Notes under the pieces: model-generated | The model's database searches: none | The model's input: the letters and a program-made list of their open reading frames with translations, nothing else | Told to the model about the DNA's origin: nothing | Shown: one piece after another, positions 26,535-34,865 of the stretch | How positions within the stretch are numbered: the stretch's first letter is position 1 | Layout: every line of letters starts with the position of its first letter | IMG/VR virus record: IMGVR_UViG_3300034073_002480 | Location: 62,001 to 126,000 of that record | Direction: 5' to 3' (one strand) | From: a virus | Length of the DNA stretch: 64,000 nucleotides | Translations under genes and position numbers: made by a program

Positions 26535-26809
26535 ATAGGTAACTCCATTAACGGTTGCCAGTAACAATCAGTCAAATCTTGTTCGTCACAGCAGATATGG
26601 TAGTCATTGAAGTCAGCAGCTAAGAGATGCCAACATTGATAAACTACAACCTCTTGTGGCACTCCATCTATAATACCTTCGTATTTGTAACCATACTTGC
26701 GTTCATAATAAGCTGTGCAGACACAACCACGAAGACCATAGAAAAGAAGGAAATGAGTACCATCCCTTGGTGCTGTGTCTAGTGTTTGCCAGTTATGTGT
26801 TGTTGTCAT
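26531..26809 (-). CDS. DUF551-like small protein
   Basis: A 92-aa protein with an N-terminal 'NWQTLDTAPRDGTHFLLFY' and C-terminal 'CYWQPLMELP', the W-x-P...D-G...Y-W-x-P-L layout of DUF551-type phage proteins. One of five related copies in the window. Function unknown. Confidence 0.7.
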   Translation of the reverse strand: MTTTHNWQTLDTAPRDGTHFLLFYGLRGCVCTAYYERKYGYKYEGIIDGVPQEVVVYQCWHLLAADFNDYHICCDEQDLTDCYWQPLMELPI

Positions 26810-27204
26810 AGTTGTGGTGGTTGTGGTAAAGGTTGCCAATACAAGGGAGCAGGGTTTAGCATAGGTTGGCAACCAAAGTAATGGTCTGGATAAAAAATCC
26901 ACCATGTAGGTGCATCGTATTTTGCGTGTTGCACACCATAAGTAGGATGGTAGACCAACACATACTTTTTGCTCGGTGCTGTAGTTATTGGTTGCCAAGG
27001 ACTGAATAATTCGGGTAGTTTGTGTTGTATAAGTAGTTTACGTCCCACTGTATCAGGATCATCAACCCAAGCTTTATGTATGTTAGTTATATAACTCAAT
27101 ACATTGTAAGAAGTTCTCAACCTTCCTATCAATCTTGTAATACCATGTTCACCAACATCATCATAGTCAACAACTACAACTTCAATTTTATATACGTTTG
27201 TCAT
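26806..27204 (-). CDS. DUF551-like protein with an extra N-terminal region, 132 aa
   Basis: The first about 65 residues are unfamiliar ('YKIEVVVVDYDDVGEHG'). The rest has 'WQPITTAPSKKYVLVYH' and ends 'LYWQPLPQPPQL', matching the DUF551-like module of its neighbour, with which it overlaps by ATGA. Confidence 0.7.
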   Translation of the reverse strand: MTNVYKIEVVVVDYDDVGEHGITRLIGRLRTSYNVLSYITNIHKAWVDDPDTVGRKLLIQHKLPELFSPWQPITTAPSKKYVLVYHPTYGVQHAKYDAPTWWIFYPDHYFGCQPMLNPAPLYWQPLPQPPQL

Positions 27205-27272
27205 TATTTTCTTCCATATGTTTGATTAGTTTTTGACAGTGAGTTCGCTATCACAGCAGTAAGTAACGTCTG

Positions 27273-27905
27273 TTAAGACATCGATATCAAGTTACGCACA
27301 ACCTGTTTTTGTTTCCAATGCTTTGCAGTGTCTTGTATATGCCCTTGCCTTACAAACTTACCTATGTTCAAACGAAAGTCCTCATAACCAAAAGAACCAG
27401 CATTGCGTATGACATAACCTTCAGTCACAGAGAAATCCAACTTTCTTTCTATGTCTCGTATCTTCTGGCGATCATACAACCCATAGTATAAAACAGGTAC
27501 AGGGGTAACGCCTAACAACGCAAACCAGTCTAAAGTGTCAGACCATGATAAACATTGATTAGAATCGTTCCATATAGAAAAACCGTAGAAATAAGTGGTG
27601 AGGTTATTATAAAAAATACTGTGTTTAGCATATACGTTTTCACCGCAAAGTCGCCAATTTACAGGGATATCATGTTGGAAGCCAGTGAATAACTGTTTAA
27701 CCCAATCTCTACTTTCATGACTAGCAGAGTCTATACTCCTAGCATGAGAATAGTTAGAGTAAACTGTTGTATTTTCACCATCTAGTTTCTCAGTAACAAC
27801 TACTGTCATACTTTCAAACTGTGTATCTGTTTGTAATGTTTTGTCATCACTAGTTGCACTTTGTGACCAAGGTAGATGATAAGTGCGTGGGTATTTAGTA
27901 TACAT
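27273..27905 (-). CDS. RNA ligase, T4 Rnl2-like
   Basis: A 210-aa adenylyltransferase-fold ligase. Motif I is EKLDGEN with the predicted AMP-accepting Lys at residue 40; motif IV-like 'TEGYVIRN' and motif V-like 'RLNIGKFVR' follow. The small size suggests a minimal ligase that seals nicked RNA, for example tRNAs cut by host anticodon nucleases. A kinase at 46570-46995 and a second ligase at 50991-52370 support an RNA-repair set. Confidence 0.85.
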   Translation of the reverse strand: MYTKYPRTYHLPWSQSATSDDKTLQTDTQFESMTVVVTEKLDGENTTVYSNYSHARSIDSASHESRDWVKQLFTGFQHDIPVNWRLCGENVYAKHSIFYNNLTTYFYGFSIWNDSNQCLSWSDTLDWFALLGVTPVPVLYYGLYDRQKIRDIERKLDFSVTEGYVIRNAGSFGYEDFRLNIGKFVRQGHIQDTAKHWKQKQVVRNLISMS

Positions 27906-27906
27906 T

Positions 27907-28227
27907 TTATTTACCTAATACACGTAATCTATGTAAAACCACAGGGAATTTAGAATCCCACTCAGCAGATCCGTAGTATAAATCTTTGTATAAGTTGTAA
28001 TAAGCTTCAACTTGCTTCAGTATCTCTTGTGGATCAGTATTATTATGTTTAAGCACAGAAATAAGTTCCAAAAAACCAGCAGTACGTTCTTTATATATAG
28101 ATGATTCTAAGGTAAGTTTAAAATGTAACCCAAACAAAAAACCTACAATTACACGATGAGCAAAAGGTCGTGTACCCCATGTACACCAACCGATTTTGTT
28201 GAGTAAACCCCAAAAGTAATCACACAT
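27907..28227 (-). CDS. Hypothetical protein, 106 aa
   Basis: Starts MCDYFWGLLNKIGWC; helical with aromatic N-terminus. No family recognised. Confidence 0.65.
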   Translation of the reverse strand: MCDYFWGLLNKIGWCTWGTRPFAHRVIVGFLFGLHFKLTLESSIYKERTAGFLELISVLKHNNTDPQEILKQVEAYYNLYKDLYYGSAEWDSKFPVVLHRLRVLGK

Positions 28228-28228
28228 A

Positions 28229-28561
28229 CTATAAGTCCCATATACGTTCTAAACATTTCAATTGATAACAAGGGTACATAGGAGGATAAGGATCTAAATG
28301 ACCATCAGAATCAAGAGTACATTCAAAATCCTCAACATAGAAAAGAACATAAGGCAGTAGATGCCTGTACTCACTACATAACAATGATTGCATGGTGGAT
28401 AATACTAATTCTTGTGCTGTGTGGAACACAAAAATAAAACCAGTATCTTTGCACTCTACAAGTTTTTCTAACCAACTACGGCATTCTGCTTCTATGTCAC
28501 AATCGCGATATAGTTGTACAGATTTATCTTGCTCTGTATATAGAATTTCTAGTTTAGCCAT
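28229..28561 (-). CDS. Hypothetical protein, paralog of 56672-56992
   Basis: A 110-aa protein starting MAKLEILYTEQDKS. It shares with the 56672-56992 product 'QELVL...LL..EY.HL.PYV.F.V' and a proline-rich YPP ending, so the two are dispersed duplicates. Function unknown. Confidence 0.7.
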   Translation of the reverse strand: MAKLEILYTEQDKSVQLYRDCDIEAECRSWLEKLVECKDTGFIFVFHTAQELVLSTMQSLLCSEYRHLLPYVLFYVEDFECTLDSDGHLDPYPPMYPCYQLKCLERIWDL

Positions 28562-28588
28562 GTATAATCCACACTAGTAAAGATAAAA

Positions 28589-28678
28589 CTACAAATTTTT
28601 CAAACATATCGGCTCTGGTGCAGGTGGCATATCATCAATAGGTGGTAGAGAAGGAATAGTATCATCGTCATCGCCCAT
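28589..28678 (-). CDS. Acidic proline-rich peptide, 29 aa
   Basis: MGDDDDTIPSLPPIDDMPP and a short tail. A second hydrophobic micro-ORF of 17 aa (28554-28607, starting MFEKFVVLSLLVW) overlaps its end and the next start. Both are supported only by position and coupling. Confidence 0.4.
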   Translation of the reverse strand: MGDDDDTIPSLPPIDDMPPAPEPICLKNL

Positions 28679-28682
28679 ATTA

Positions 28683-29003
28683 TTATAACCTCACAGTTTT
28701 TGTTTTTAAATAGTCGTATATATCAAAACCATCTGGTGATACCCATTGAACCCAGTATGCTTCGCCATCATCTTCAGTCGGGTATACCCAATTATTTAAT
28801 GCAGCATATACAGCAAGTTCTTCTTGTGGTCTTGCTTTGTATAAATAACCTCTACATATTTCTCTTGCCAGTAGAAAGTCTCTATGTTCCAACAAAGCAT
28901 GAAAGACACGTATAGCTTCTTGTTCATTTCCAAGATCATAAATAAAAGGTTGTGGTGTCCAATTATCATACCAAAATACAATGCGGTATTTACCCATAGT
29001 CAT
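28683..29003 (-). CDS. Hypothetical protein, 106 aa
   Basis: Starts MTMGKYRIVFWYDNW; a second ATG at 28997 is equally possible. No family recognised. Confidence 0.65.
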   Translation of the reverse strand: MTMGKYRIVFWYDNWTPQPFIYDLGNEQEAIRVFHALLEHRDFLLAREICRGYLYKARPQEELAVYAALNNWVYPTEDDGEAYWVQWVSPDGFDIYDYLKTKTVRL

Positions 29004-29451
29004 ATTCTGTAGCTCCTAATTCCTTGGTTATCTGTAAAAAGTATCTATGTGTGAAGCACAACCAACAATCAAAATCATTTGTAGCTCTTGGTGTCAGCAA
29101 CTCATGTATTGAAGACCATAGAAGAGAAAGCGTTTGCTCTGTAATAGGTAGTATAGCTCTCCACCAACCATCATCTATACTGTACAATGAAAGACATTGC
29201 CAAGGTTCTTTATGACGACCACCACCCAAATGATGTCGTGTCAGCGCTAGTTCATTGTATTGTCTGTTATATAAATGCAAAGCATCAGATGGTGTAACTT
29301 TTACCACACAAGCATATGTTTCACTGTACACATCACCAGAATTACCTATTCTTTTTCTATGGTATGTTTGTCCTAACAAAGGATCTAATTCTTCAGGAGA
29401 CATTGTGTATAAGTTGTACATATTCTCTTCAATGAGTTGTAGGTTACTCAT
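28990..29451 (-). CDS. Hypothetical protein, 153 aa
   Basis: Starts MSNLQLIEENMYNL; ATG 29451 has an ATGA overlap with the upstream stop at 29448. A motif copy is embedded as 'LSLLWSS'. No family recognised. Confidence 0.65.
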   Translation of the reverse strand: MSNLQLIEENMYNLYTMSPEELDPLLGQTYHRKRIGNSGDVYSETYACVVKVTPSDALHLYNRQYNELALTRHHLGGGRHKEPWQCLSLYSIDDGWWRAILPITEQTLSLLWSSIHELLTPRATNDFDCWLCFTHRYFLQITKELGATEYDYG

Positions 29452-29648
29452 ACAACTACCTCTTTCTGCCAATAACAAACACCAATTACACCTATATATG
29501 ATTCCTGTTGTTTAGAGTCTACGCCTAGAGTGTCATCAAACAAACGGCATCTCTTATGCCCACCATCGTTGTAGAAATAAGGGCAGATATGCATCTTGTA
29601 ATCCCAACACACGGACTCAGGTGGTACTTGCGTTAGTTTTATAATCAT
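29448..29648 (-). CDS. Cysteine-containing hypothetical protein, 66 aa
   Basis: Starts MIIKLTQVPPESVC; four cysteines spaced C...C...C...C could bind zinc. No family recognised. Confidence 0.6.
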   Translation of the reverse strand: MIIKLTQVPPESVCWDYKMHICPYFYNDGGHKRCRLFDDTLGVDSKQQESYIGVIGVCYWQKEVVV

Positions 29649-30120
29649 ACTCAGGCTCCATCAAGTTTATCAACCATCTTACACGAAATGAACACTGCCA
29701 ACGATCAGAAATATAGGACAGATCACCTTTGATAGATTCTTCGTCAGTCATCTCTAACAAACCCAAACCATCACCATGATCTACAGGTGGAGAAGCTGTG
29801 TAACCATAAGTCTCGAAACCCGACCTATAATCAGGATCTCTAGCCAACAATACAAGCTCGTAATGTCGCTTGAGCCATAGAAGAAAAGGTTGGAGCTTCT
29901 GTTTGATTTGTTGTAGAGACAGTGGTTCCAGTACAGCATTATAACCAAAAGAATCCATCAACACACAGAAGTCTTTGTGTTTCTTACAACTATATCTAGG
30001 TCTGCGGTTACGTCTTTTGTAGCGTATAGACAACTGGTTGTATTCGTCACTTCTTTTTCTTCTACGGTTCTTGCACTTACGTTTGTAAAAGTAAGTAAAC
30101 CAAGGATCGTTACAGGACAT
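29617..30120 (-). CDS. Basic hypothetical protein, 167 aa
   Basis: The first about 50 residues are very Arg/Lys-rich ('KRKCKNRRRKRSDEY', 'RYKRRNRRPRYSCKK'), suggesting nucleic-acid binding; the C-terminal half is neutral. No family recognised. Confidence 0.65.
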   Translation of the reverse strand: MSCNDPWFTYFYKRKCKNRRRKRSDEYNQLSIRYKRRNRRPRYSCKKHKDFCVLMDSFGYNAVLEPLSLQQIKQKLQPFLLWLKRHYELVLLARDPDYRSGFETYGYTASPPVDHGDGLGLLEMTDEESIKGDLSYISDRWQCSFRVRWLINLMEPEYDYKTNASTT

Positions 30121-30121
30121 A

Positions 30122-30772
30122 TTACCGACCTCTGTATAATTTATTTATAATAGGTACACACGATAAGAAGTAGTGGTTAGCTCTTACAACAGAATTATCT
30201 ACATCGTATAATTCTTTATGTAGATCCAACAACTGCTCATGGTTTAAACCAGCTTCTATATCTAAATGTCTAATAAAGTCTCTGTCATAAGATCTGATAG
30301 CATCACCAAAATACATCTCTAGCAACACTGCATCAGCTAGGCTTTGAAAATACATAGCTATACCTTTTTCTCTGCACATTGTTGTTTCATAGGAACCTCG
30401 GATCGGTGCATCTTTCGTAAGATCCTTGAAGTAAACAGAATATTGTGTAAGACGAGTAACTAGATCCTTACCTTTGTTACTGACAGGATCATCTTGATTT
30501 ACTATAGCTATATTGTTTAAGGCAGGTGATTTCAGATTGTATTTGTCTGTATTTCTTTCTATGTATAGTTTTACAAGAACAGAAGATAGTATACCGACAA
30601 GAAAATAATCATCTGTGATCTCATGGATCTCCAAACGTCCTTTTCTCCAACCATAGTGTTTCTTTAGCTCCAGTATGAACCCTTTTGGTTTGTTACCTTT
30701 TATATACTGCTCTAGAGTTATTACAGGTGTGGTAAAATCCATACCTTGCTTAAGTAACCAATCATACATCAT
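30122..30772 (-). CDS. Hypothetical protein, 216 aa
   Basis: Starts MMYDWLLKQGMDFT; soluble, largely helical. No family or motif recognised despite its size. Confidence 0.7.
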   Translation of the reverse strand: MMYDWLLKQGMDFTTPVITLEQYIKGNKPKGFILELKKHYGWRKGRLEIHEITDDYFLVGILSSVLVKLYIERNTDKYNLKSPALNNIAIVNQDDPVSNKGKDLVTRLTQYSVYFKDLTKDAPIRGSYETTMCREKGIAMYFQSLADAVLLEMYFGDAIRSYDRDFIRHLDIEAGLNHEQLLDLHKELYDVDNSVVRANHYFLSCVPIINKLYRGR

Positions 30773-30774
30773 AA

Positions 30775-30972
30775 TTAATTCACAGGTACTAATATTAAAT
30801 GTGTATCTTCGTCTTCTATGGTTTCACCAGACCATGTGTTATAAGGTTCATAACCAGCTAAGCCTATACATGCTAGAGGGCTGTAAGCATTACCTTCAGC
30901 ATCTTTTTGTATAATGATTTCTTTGTCGAGATCAGCTTCAGTTGTTTCTGCTAATAAATCACGTAGTGTCAT
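30775..30972 (-). CDS. Hypothetical protein, 65 aa
   Basis: Starts MTLRDLLAETTEADL and ends HLILVPVN; the L-L...D..V/I...G layout is common in small phage proteins of unknown function. Confidence 0.65.
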   Translation of the reverse strand: MTLRDLLAETTEADLDKEIIIQKDAEGNAYSPLACIGLAGYEPYNTWSGETIEDEDTHLILVPVN

Positions 30973-30973
30973 A

Positions 30974-31231
30974 TTACACCTCTATATCTGGTTCATGGTT
31001 AGCAACCCATTGTGCGTACCACTCTGGGTTTGTTTTTAATTCTTGATGTATAATCTGCCAACACTGGTATATACGATCTCTTACGTCTGTACCATTGCTA
31101 TCGGTGTCAAAGTCTTCGTAATCAAAACAAGCGCCCCAAATAGCGTTCTGTATATCTTTCGGCGGTACATTGCCATACTTCATGGGTTGATCCATAACAC
31201 TTGTGAGATGTTTAGCTTGATTTCTTGACAT
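30974..31231 (-). CDS. Hypothetical protein, 85 aa
   Basis: Starts MSRNQAKHLTSVMDQ; acidic with several tryptophans in the C-terminal half. No family recognised. Confidence 0.65.
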   Translation of the reverse strand: MSRNQAKHLTSVMDQPMKYGNVPPKDIQNAIWGACFDYEDFDTDSNGTDVRDRIYQCWQIIHQELKTNPEWYAQWVANHEPDIEV

Positions 31232-31502
31232 GTTTATATAACCAATCTATATATTTAAAAGATTCCCCTCCGAAATCAACTAGTCCTTGATGACTAGAGT
31301 GTAGGGCTTCGTGGGCAGGTGCATATAGCGCAGGGTGTCGTTGCAAAAAAGATGACAAATCTTCTTCATATCTCTGACAAAAAGGTATCTCGTAGTTGTA
31401 GGTATAATGCCAATAACCACCAAGAAATCGGTCAGATACACGAGCTACATAGATGTAACCGTTATCTAAAACCCATACAGTTATACGAGGTTTACTTAAC
31501 AT
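31212..31502 (-). CDS. Hypothetical protein, 96 aa
   Basis: Starts MLSKPRITVWVLDNG; ATG 31502 is chosen because the upstream gene stops at 31508. A YIDWLYKHVKK C-terminal end overlaps the next start. Confidence 0.65.
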   Translation of the reverse strand: MLSKPRITVWVLDNGYIYVARVSDRFLGGYWHYTYNYEIPFCQRYEEDLSSFLQRHPALYAPAHEALHSSHQGLVDFGGESFKYIDWLYKHVKKSS

Positions 31503-31507
31503 TTTTT

Positions 31508-31714
31508 CTATGGCTCTAATATATATGACCAATGTGTAGGTTTATTGAACCGTTCTATTTTGCAAGTAACCCAACCTGTTAAATCCCACTTTTCAGGATC
31601 ATTAGAATCAAACCATCTACTCACTTCTACAACAGGTATTGTGTGGTCTAAAAAAGATGCTAATAATATCCATTCACCATCTTTAGGTGCAGTTTCAATA
31701 GGTTGCCAATTCAT
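31508..31714 (-). CDS. DUF551-like small protein, 68 aa
   Basis: Starts MNWQPIETAPKDGEW and ends THWSYILEP, a member of the five-copy DUF551-like set (26531, 26806, 31508, 37398, 37601). Function unknown. Confidence 0.7.
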   Translation of the reverse strand: MNWQPIETAPKDGEWILLASFLDHTIPVVEVSRWFDSNDPEKWDLTGWVTCKIERFNKPTHWSYILEP

Positions 31715-31985
31715 GATTTACCTCAAAATAAACTAATATATTATTGTCAATATCATAATCAAGGCTTACAAAATTCTGCGTTATTACAATAATTTGTGTA
31801 ATAGCATGAAGTAATTTATCCTGATTACCAAGACTTATACGACAATAGTTTGGTTCTTCGTACTCGCACGAAAAATCATTTTTGAGAAAACATTTTTTCA
31901 AAGTAGGTAGTAGTGTTTTCTCTAAATACTCTTTTTCTTCTGCTGACTCGAATACAAGTACAATACTTTGATAGTTTAACGGCAT
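31695..31985 (-). CDS. Hypothetical protein, 96 aa
   Basis: Starts MPLNYQSIVLVFES; alpha/beta. It begins shortly after a terminator and motif copy (31991-32030). No family recognised. Confidence 0.65.
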   Translation of the reverse strand: MPLNYQSIVLVFESAEEKEYLEKTLLPTLKKCFLKNDFSCEYEEPNYCRISLGNQDKLLHAITQIIVITQNFVSLDYDIDNNILVYFEVNHELATY

Positions 31986-31995
31986 AATAACACCA

Positions 31996-32030
31996 TAGAA
32001 AAAACAAAAGACGCTGCCGAAACAACATCT
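31996..32030 (-). terminator. Terminator downstream of the tRNA
   Basis: On the minus strand, GATGTTG and CAGCGTC arms (32029-32023 and 32017-32011; two G-T pairs) are followed by a T-rich tract that runs into a copy of the interspersed motif and then the ATG of 31695-31985. Confidence 0.6.
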
Positions 32031-32046
32031 TTCTTTTATTTATAAA

Positions 32047-32118
32047 TAGGCGCGGTTGGATTCTAACCAACATACCATCTGTTATGAGCAGAGTTCCTTG
32101 ACTGTCGGACACGCGCCC
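32047..32118 (-). tRNA. tRNA with CAU anticodon (Met or Ile2)
   Basis: The 72-nt minus-strand sequence folds as a cloverleaf: acceptor GGGCGCG/CGCGCCU, a 3-bp D stem, anticodon arm UCUG-CUCAUAA-CAGA with CAU at the right place, T arm GUUGG-UUAGAAU-CCAAC and discriminator A. CCA is not encoded, so 3' maturation needs a CCA-adding enzyme (one is predicted at 55639-56517). The D loop lacks the usual GG. Elongator Met, initiator and lysidine-modified Ile2 cannot be separated by eye. Confidence 0.8.
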
Positions 32119-32345
32119 AAATGAAGGTTATACGTTACCTACAAACGTGAAATGTCGAACCGATCCTAGCAAGAGAGGTGTTCTCGTCCACGCCAACTGT
32201 ACCGAGATTATGATCCACAAGGCTATTATTGGCAGCCCTTATGCTACTTCCTGAAGAGTGTTTTTCATACAAGATCGCTTTTTTCATGTCAGCCGACATT
32301 GGTTTTAACAGGGGACTCCTAAGAGCGCGTAGCTGTTATTGTGTA
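32119..32345 (-). ncRNA. Hairpin-rich noncoding stretch upstream of the tRNA
   Basis: No gene fits in these 227 bases. At least four hairpins are visible (plus coordinates): AACAG/CTGTT (32307-32311/32333-32337, with an inner CTC/GAG), ATGTC/GACAT (32286-32290/32295-32299), AAGGCT/AGCCCTT (32219-32224/32234-32240, one bulge) and TCTCG/CGAGA (32182-32186/32203-32207). It could be a structured RNA co-transcribed with the tRNA or decayed tRNA genes. No tmRNA or RNase P signature was seen. Confidence 0.45.
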
Positions 32346-32349
32346 TAGG

Positions 32350-32790
32350 TTAGAAAGGCACATCTAGGTCTGAAGATGGTGGTGCTGCTGGTGCTGAAGG
32401 ACGTTTGGTTGTTGCTGTAGATTCAACAGCAGACTCATTATCAAACTTACGATCCAATAATACAATATCTGAAGGATTCTTGATTAAGAGTTCAGTTTTA
32501 GTAGAACCATCATTGGCTTGATAGGTACGAGTTACCAGATTGCCAAGCACAAACAAACGGCAAGGATTTTCAGCAGTATGTTTATGGATTTTCTCTGCCA
32601 GAGCTATACCAAGTTTATTCCAGATTTCAACAGTGATCCATTCAGCAGGAGCATATTGTTCACCTTCTGCTTTCTTTTCACCGTTTAAAGCACGAACTTT
32701 AACCTTTAAAACAGCACTACCTGAGTCAAAATACTTAAGCTCAGGATCTTGTGAAACAGTAGCATCAGAAAGTGTAATTTTGATAGACAT
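32350..32790 (-). CDS. ssb: Single-stranded DNA-binding protein
   Basis: A 146-aa SSB. The OB-fold occupies about residues 1-112 ('AEWITVEIWNKLG', 'LFVLGNLVTRTY'), followed by a Ser/Pro/Ala linker and an acidic tip ending DLDVPF, equivalent to the DDDIPF tail that recruits partner proteins. It protects template DNA and probably works with the neighbouring Sak4-like ATPase. Confidence 0.92.
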   Translation of the reverse strand: MSIKITLSDATVSQDPELKYFDSGSAVLKVKVRALNGEKKAEGEQYAPAEWITVEIWNKLGIALAEKIHKHTAENPCRLFVLGNLVTRTYQANDGSTKTELLIKNPSDIVLLDRKFDNESAVESTATTKRPSAPAAPPSSDLDVPF

Positions 32791-32810
32791 AGTTTTTTGT
32801 TAGTTATTGT

Positions 32811-33131
32811 TTAGATTTGATGTGTACCTTCAACATTACGTTGTTCACGTTGTTGAGTGCGATGATTTAACCAGTGTAATGCTTCTTCAAGCTTGGTGAT
32901 AGCAAGTGCATTTTCACGACAGGCAAACTTAGAAGATTGGTAGTATTGAATCCTTTGCAAAGCGGCAGCAATTACAGTTTCAACAAAAGCACCATTAGGT
33001 TGTTGGCGTTCAGCACCACGACCTAAAGCACCATCTTGCCAATCGATCCGTAATCCAGTTCCAACTACATAACCACCAGCAGGATTTCCATCAGGATCAT
33101 TATAGTTTTTAAATTCAAATGTATCAATCAT
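32811..33131 (-). CDS. Acb2/Tad1-like hairpin-domain protein (candidate signal sponge)
   Basis: A 106-aa protein. Segments 'GPLGR-like ALGRGAERQQPNGAFVE', 'YYQSSKFACRENALAI' and a terminal 'EGTH' match, from memory, phage proteins annotated with the Acb2/Tad1 hairpin domain. Members of that group bind cyclic nucleotides or gcADPR and so silence CBASS or Thoeris defence. The binding specificity here is unknown. A near-consensus promoter (33173-33200) drives it, and ssb lies immediately downstream. Confidence 0.55.
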   Translation of the reverse strand: MIDTFEFKNYNDPDGNPAGGYVVGTGLRIDWQDGALGRGAERQQPNGAFVETVIAAALQRIQYYQSSKFACRENALAITKLEEALHWLNHRTQQREQRNVEGTHQI

Positions 33132-33172
33132 TATAATCTCTTTAGTGGTTTATTTTTCCATAGTGTGTAGTT

Positions 33173-33200
33173 ATTATAGCATACTGATAGTGGTTGTCAA
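33173..33200 (-). promoter_or_regulatory. Consensus sigma70-type promoter for the sponge-like gene and ssb
   Basis: Minus strand: TTGACA (33200-33195), a 16-base spacer ending in TGC, and TATAAT (33178-33173). It is the best promoter in the window and suggests early, host-polymerase transcription of 32811-33131 and ssb. It overlaps the end of the preceding gene by four bases. Confidence 0.85.
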
Positions 33201-33565
33201 GCGTAAGCATCCATTTCTGGGTAAATAGGTTCATCATCTGGTTGTACAGCAATATCTGGTACATAGAAATCAGTACCTAATAACCAATCTAGAATTGGTA
33301 CATTACCAGCTTGAGGTTCAAATTTAGTCATAAACAAATTAATATCTATTTCTGACACTTGATAATCAACCAACCATTCTTGGTAAGAGTAGTAAGATAC
33401 TACCCCAAAAGAAAGTTCAGCATCATCAGTAGGTAAATAATAGAAATAGTTATCTACAGATACACACAAAGATGCCCAATCTTCTTTATTATATAATCGC
33501 CAACCTCTAGATGTAGGCAACTCAGGATTATTGCTAGGATTAGAGTTGTAAATAACAAGGAGCAT
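33197..33565 (-). CDS. Hypothetical protein, 122 aa
   Basis: Starts MLLVIYNSNPSNNPEL; acidic, aromatic. A GTG at 33577 would add four residues. No family recognised. Confidence 0.65.
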   Translation of the reverse strand: MLLVIYNSNPSNNPELPTSRGWRLYNKEDWASLCVSVDNYFYYLPTDDAELSFGVVSYYSYQEWLVDYQVSEIDINLFMTKFEPQAGNVPILDWLLGTDFYVPDIAVQPDDEPIYPEMDAYA

Positions 33566-33621
33566 ATTAAGTACCACACAACAACAAGTAGTAATTAGAA
33601 GGGTACTACCAATCCTTGTGA

Positions 33622-34527
33622 TTACACGGTCAAACCAGCTTCTTTAGCTTTAGCACCCAAAGAAACACCCAGAGCTTTAAGGTCATCAGTCGCCATAGAA
33701 AGAAAAATAGTAGGATCTCTCTCTTCTATGGCTTTGATTTCGGTATCAGTTAACAGACCAGCACCTAATAGCGCACCTTCGATCTCACGAATCCTAGCAG
33801 CATACTTTTTCTTAGTCTCTGTTTCAGGGTCTACACCATCAGACAGATATTGTGCCAACACAATACCAGTTTGAGGTGTAATCACAAACAAAGGTTCAGT
33901 GAACAAACCACCTTCTGATTTATCGCAGACGCAGTTATGTGCGCGATCTTGGATATCAAATACAAAATCCATTTCGTAAGGAAAATTACTATTTTGTTGT
34001 GTACCTAAGCCAAGTTTTACGACTTGCTTACGACCATTTACCTCTTGTTGTTCATGTTTGATATCAGATCTAGCTGTGATAATCACATGGACTTTAGCGC
34101 TAATAACTTTCTTGACAAAGCGCAAATGACCTGCTTTTGCTTTACCCCAGTCGGTGTAACGACCACCAAGTTTTTGCTGTAATTCTTTGACGTACTCCCA
34201 CTCGTGGGTTGCTGAGTCTAGAATCACAGCATCATAGCCGTTCTGCTCTGCAAGTTCAATAGCTTTGATATAGTCATCCGATGTTACATCTTGGGAAGAC
34301 ACTTCAATAACATCATATTCAAAACCCTCAAGTTCAGGCATATCAACTTTCAATGATGCACGACCATTTTCTGTATCTAATACAAGAACCTTACCATTGT
34401 TAGTTAAACCTTTAGCTAGTAGTAAGCTACTTCCAGTCTTACCACTTCCCGTTTGTCCTGTAATCAAACAACGTAGTTTTTTACTGACTTTCGTTGCTTT
34501 CTTAATACTAGCTGCTGTAATTGCCAT
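33622..34527 (-). CDS. Sak4-like RecA-fold ATPase (AAA_24)
   Basis: A 301-aa ATPase with Walker A GQTGSGKT at residues 24-31, an Asp-containing 'VLVLDTENGRASL', and Walker B 'YDAVILDSATHEW'. The length and single RecA core fit Sak4-type phage recombinases, which are commonly encoded beside SSB and act as strand-annealing or exchange factors. Motif copies are embedded at 33691 and 33716 in opposite orientations. Confidence 0.8.
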   Translation of the reverse strand: MAITAASIKKATKVSKKLRCLITGQTGSGKTGSSLLLAKGLTNNGKVLVLDTENGRASLKVDMPELEGFEYDVIEVSSQDVTSDDYIKAIELAEQNGYDAVILDSATHEWEYVKELQQKLGGRYTDWGKAKAGHLRFVKKVISAKVHVIITARSDIKHEQQEVNGRKQVVKLGLGTQQNSNFPYEMDFVFDIQDRAHNCVCDKSEGGLFTEPLFVITPQTGIVLAQYLSDGVDPETETKKKYAARIREIEGALLGAGLLTDTEIKAIEERDPTIFLSMATDDLKALGVSLGAKAKEAGLTV

Positions 34528-34531
34528 GTGT

Positions 34532-34840
34532 TTATTGTATCTCTTGTAGTTTGTTGTAGTAAGGTAGCAAAGGATTGGATTGTGCTAGAAAAACATCTAA
34601 CACCACGAACTTTCTCTGCCACCATACAGATTGAGAAGCGAGAGCGCGTGAAAAACCCCAACCTTCAGATATAACCGAGAAATCGATCTCAGATGCATTA
34701 TATAAACGCACAGTATGCTGTAGAGGATCATAAGACTGGATCGTGTACACCGAAGGATACCACAAACCATTACTATATGATCCCATCAGGACAGCATCTT
34801 TAGCGGTGTACATTACGCACTTGGTTTTTGGCTCGAACAT
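34532..34840 (-). CDS. Hypothetical protein, 102 aa
   Basis: Starts MFEPKTKCVMYTAKD; strand-rich, probably a small beta fold. Preceded by an extended -10 element. No family recognised. Confidence 0.65.
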   Translation of the reverse strand: MFEPKTKCVMYTAKDAVLMGSYSNGLWYPSVYTIQSYDPLQHTVRLYNASEIDFSVISEGWGFSRALASQSVWWQRKFVVLDVFLAQSNPLLPYYNKLQEIQ

Positions 34841-34865
34841 ACTTAGTTGTAGAAACGACTAGTAT

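Noticed and set aside
32119-32200. A second tRNA on the minus strand around a GGTTCGA T-loop-like string
   Set aside because: The flanking bases cannot form a T stem or an acceptor stem, so no cloverleaf results.
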